Source: Sulfitobacter geojensis
GTDB lineage: Bacteria; Pseudomonadota; Alphaproteobacteria; Rhodobacterales; Rhodobacteraceae
Direction of reading: 5' to 3'
NCBI RefSeq assembly: GCF_000622325.1
Contig: NZ_JASE01000005.1
Coordinates: forward strand, 3,410,001-3,474,000
DNA: 64,000 bases
Shown: positions 62,510 to 64,000 of the stretch, one piece after another
Position numbering within the stretch: the stretch's first letter is position 1
Layout of the letters: every line of letters starts with the position of its first letter
Notes under the pieces: model-generated
What the model was told of the DNA's origin: nothing
The model's input: the letters and a program-made list of their open reading frames with translations, nothing else
Databases searched by the model: none
Program-made: the position numbers and the translations under genes

Positions 62510-63397
62510 TCAATCTTCGGCGGTTTGACCAATCATCTGCAGGATCGAACGCACAGTTACCGAGGTTGGCATGCACAATTCCTCAAGCACATCGAAATGA
62601 TCCCGCCCCGCCGCCATGTGAAAGGTCAGCCGCGGCAATTCCGATGCCCAACTGTCACGCAACACGGCAGATTGCACCTGAAACGCTTCGGGTTCGTCGC
62701 TGCCAATCAGGATGTGCACGGGAACTTGCGCCTTAACTTTATGGCGCAACGGGGAAAGCGCATTGATTTCGGCATCCGTCATGCGCGTCAGATCGTTGAC
62801 GTAAGACCGCGCAATCGGTGCAAGTTCGAACACGCCGCTGATCAACACCGCGCCCCGTATCAATCTGTGAACGCCCCGCCCCAATACATCGCATATCACA
62901 GAGGCCGCCAAATGGCCGCCGGCCGAGTGACCTGCCAGAATGATCTTATCTGCATCAATGCCCAAGGCGGCAGCATGCGTGGCAATATACTGTAAACCAT
63001 CATGAATTTCAGCGGTAAGCTCTGTCAAACTGACGTCAGGCGTCAAACTGTATCCAAGCGAAACACTGGCCCACCCCAGCGCGGCAAAACGTGACGCGGC
63101 GAAACCGGAAACGCTTTTGTCACCTTCCTGCCAGAAACCGCCATGGATAAAAACGATCGCTGGTTTCGGGGCATCATCCGCGTCTTTGGGTTTATAGATG
63201 TCAAGTTTCTGGCGGGGGCGCGGACCGTATGGAATATCGATTTGCACGTCCAACGCCGGATCACGCTGTGCCGCAAGGGTCCGGGCGACCATTGCATTCA
63301 ATGCTGCGCCCGCATCTTTTGCAGACAGACTGGGCGACAGTTGAAAATCAAGTTGTTCAACGGACAAAGCCATCTGCGTATCAAATCTGCTGTCCAC
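62510..63397 (-). CDS. Alpha/beta hydrolase, arylformamidase/esterase-like
   Basis: This 295-residue hydrolase has the oxyanion motif HGGFWQEGDK (about residue 85), nucleophile GHSAGGHLAAS and His in GRDHFDVLEEL; this matches the HSL/kynurenine-formamidase branch. The GTG start at 63397 is supported by GGGAG 5 bases upstream. First gene of the operon with the Rieske oxygenase and GS-like ligase; it may release an aromatic amine or acid from an amide or ester. Confidence 0.85.
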   Translation of the reverse strand: MDSRFDTQMALSVEQLDFQLSPSLSAKDAGAALNAMVARTLAAQRDPALDVQIDIPYGPRPRQKLDIYKPKDADDAPKPAIVFIHGGFWQEGDKSVSGFAASRFAALGWASVSLGYSLTPDVSLTELTAEIHDGLQYIATHAAALGIDADKIILAGHSAGGHLAASVICDVLGRGVHRLIRGAVLISGVFELAPIARSYVNDLTRMTDAEINALSPLRHKVKAQVPVHILIGSDEPEAFQVQSAVLRDSWASELPRLTFHMAAGRDHFDVLEELCMPTSVTVRSILQMIGQTAED

Positions 63398-63658
63398 GGT
63401 ATCTCCCTTGCCGGTTGGATATTTCACACCAAAGCAACATCCGGCAGTTACCGGCACTGCATTTTGGCGGCCAAATCTGTTTAGATTCTGTTAACCATTT
63501 CAACATAAAACTCTGCAATCACAAGATGCGGGGGGCAAAGCAATTTCCAGAATAATTTCAATCACTATAATACCTATGGCGTATTACGGGCGGTATGGGG
63601 CGTATAAGCATCGCGACAGGGTCGACCACCCGATCGGCATGAAAGACCTGCCGGCCGC
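63398..63658. other. Intergenic region upstream of the hydrolase and regulator genes
   Basis: These 261 bases hold no gene that I can support. They are A/T-rich between 63470 and 63590, with a small AATCT/AGATT dyad near 63474-63488. They must contain the divergent promoters of the hydrolase operon and of the receiver gene. Confidence 0.55.
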
Positions 63659-64000
63659 ATGACAATTACTGACCAGCTGACCGACCGCATCCCTGATCGG
63701 CATACCATCGATACCTTGATGCTGATCGACGACAACACGTTTGATCAGTTGATCTGCAAACGGGTCACGGCAAAAACCGGTTTGGTGGGAAACCTGCTGC
63801 AATATCTCGACGCGCAGCAGGCGCTTGACCATCTGGTAGATCCCGACGCCGCGACACCGGACCTGATCCTGCTCGACATCAACATGCCCAAAATGGACGG
63901 ATTTGAATTTCTTGCGGCTGTGCATGACAGGTTTCGCAATGGGCTATGTCCGATCATCGTCATGCTCGATCCGGCTTTGGACCCGAAAGGCGAGGCGCGC
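63659..64000 (+). CDS. Response regulator receiver protein, partial
   Basis: The frame opens with ATG at 63659 and runs off the right edge after 114 residues. It is a CheY-like receiver: acidic pair in MLIDDNTFDQ, phosphoryl Asp in LILLDINMPKMDGFEFL, and the strand CPIIVML. Ser/Thr and Lys positions after that lie beyond the edge. An internal Met at 63719 might be the true start. Output domain unknown. Confidence 0.8.
   Translation, partial: MTITDQLTDRIPDRHTIDTLMLIDDNTFDQLICKRVTAKTGLVGNLLQYLDAQQALDHLVDPDAATPDLILLDINMPKMDGFEFLAAVHDRFRNGLCPIIVMLDPALDPKGEAR

Noticed and set aside
1-64000. CRISPR arrays, insertion sequences, prophage, tRNA or rRNA genes
   Set aside because: Reading both strands gave no regularly spaced repeats, transposase or integrase genes, or cloverleaf or rRNA-like sequence; a dedicated RNA search was not possible.

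Overview
This window looks like chromosomal DNA of a marine alphaproteobacterium of the Rhodobacteraceae (Roseobacter group). The inference rests on gene content and protein style: GC-rich coding, plant-type glutamate-cysteine ligase, short aa3-type cytochrome oxidase subunit IV, SoxR paired with a VOC protein, a DUF-MoeA fusion, a six-gene Mrp antiporter operon with fused A and B subunits, and dense ATGA/TGATG gene overlaps. It is mostly core genome. I found no rRNA, tRNA, CRISPR array, insertion sequence or phage gene. Coding covers well over 90 percent; the longest non-coding stretch is the leader of the mrp operon (about 345 bases).

Layout. 1-5.4 kb: end of a TPR protein gene, ETF-ubiquinone oxidoreductase, soxR divergent from a VOC gene, greA, and a membrane protein of unknown role. 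5.4-9.5 kb: molybdenum cofactor operon fdhD-mobA-mobB-moeA (MoeA fused to an extra N-terminal domain), divergent from azlCD. 10.5-14.8 kb: acyl-CoA dehydrogenase, MBL hydrolase, a DUF6173-like protein, a 44-residue cytochrome oxidase subunit IV and a lipoprotein, all on the minus strand. 14.9-24.3 kb: threonylcarbamoyl-AMP synthase, YqgE, a DsbD-alpha-like periplasmic protein, then a minus-strand run of uracil-DNA glycosylase, LysE exporter, moaB and an RND efflux pump.

24.4-28.4 kb: pyrB, three small membrane protein genes, a dihydroorotase homologue that has lost metal ligands, and plsY. 28.5-38 kb: gshA, rsmE, ubiA, a BON/OmpA envelope protein with a coiled-coil partner, moaE-moaD-pgsA, and uvrC. 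38-46.3 kb: S49 peptidase, a small zinc-ribbon-like membrane protein, Ca/Na antiporter and SDR; an ABC-2 exporter; CoxG-like and quinone oxidoreductase genes; a two-component system divergent from a DegP-type protease.

47.7-52.5 kb: LysR regulator followed by hydantoinase/oxoprolinase A and B subunits. 52.8-58.8 kb: mrpAB-C-D-E-F-G sodium/proton antiporter, fitting a marine lifestyle. 58.8-63.4 kb: a minus-strand operon of an alpha/beta hydrolase, a Rieske oxygenase, a glutamine-synthetase-like ligase and an SDR, which looks like a catabolic module for an amine or amide. The window ends inside a response regulator gene.

The most interesting points are the probably non-catalytic PyrC next to PyrB, the ligase/Rieske/hydrolase module, the MoeA fusion, the uracil-DNA glycosylase lacking its iron-sulfur ligands, the three-repeat BON-OmpA protein, and several very small genes that automatic annotation may miss.
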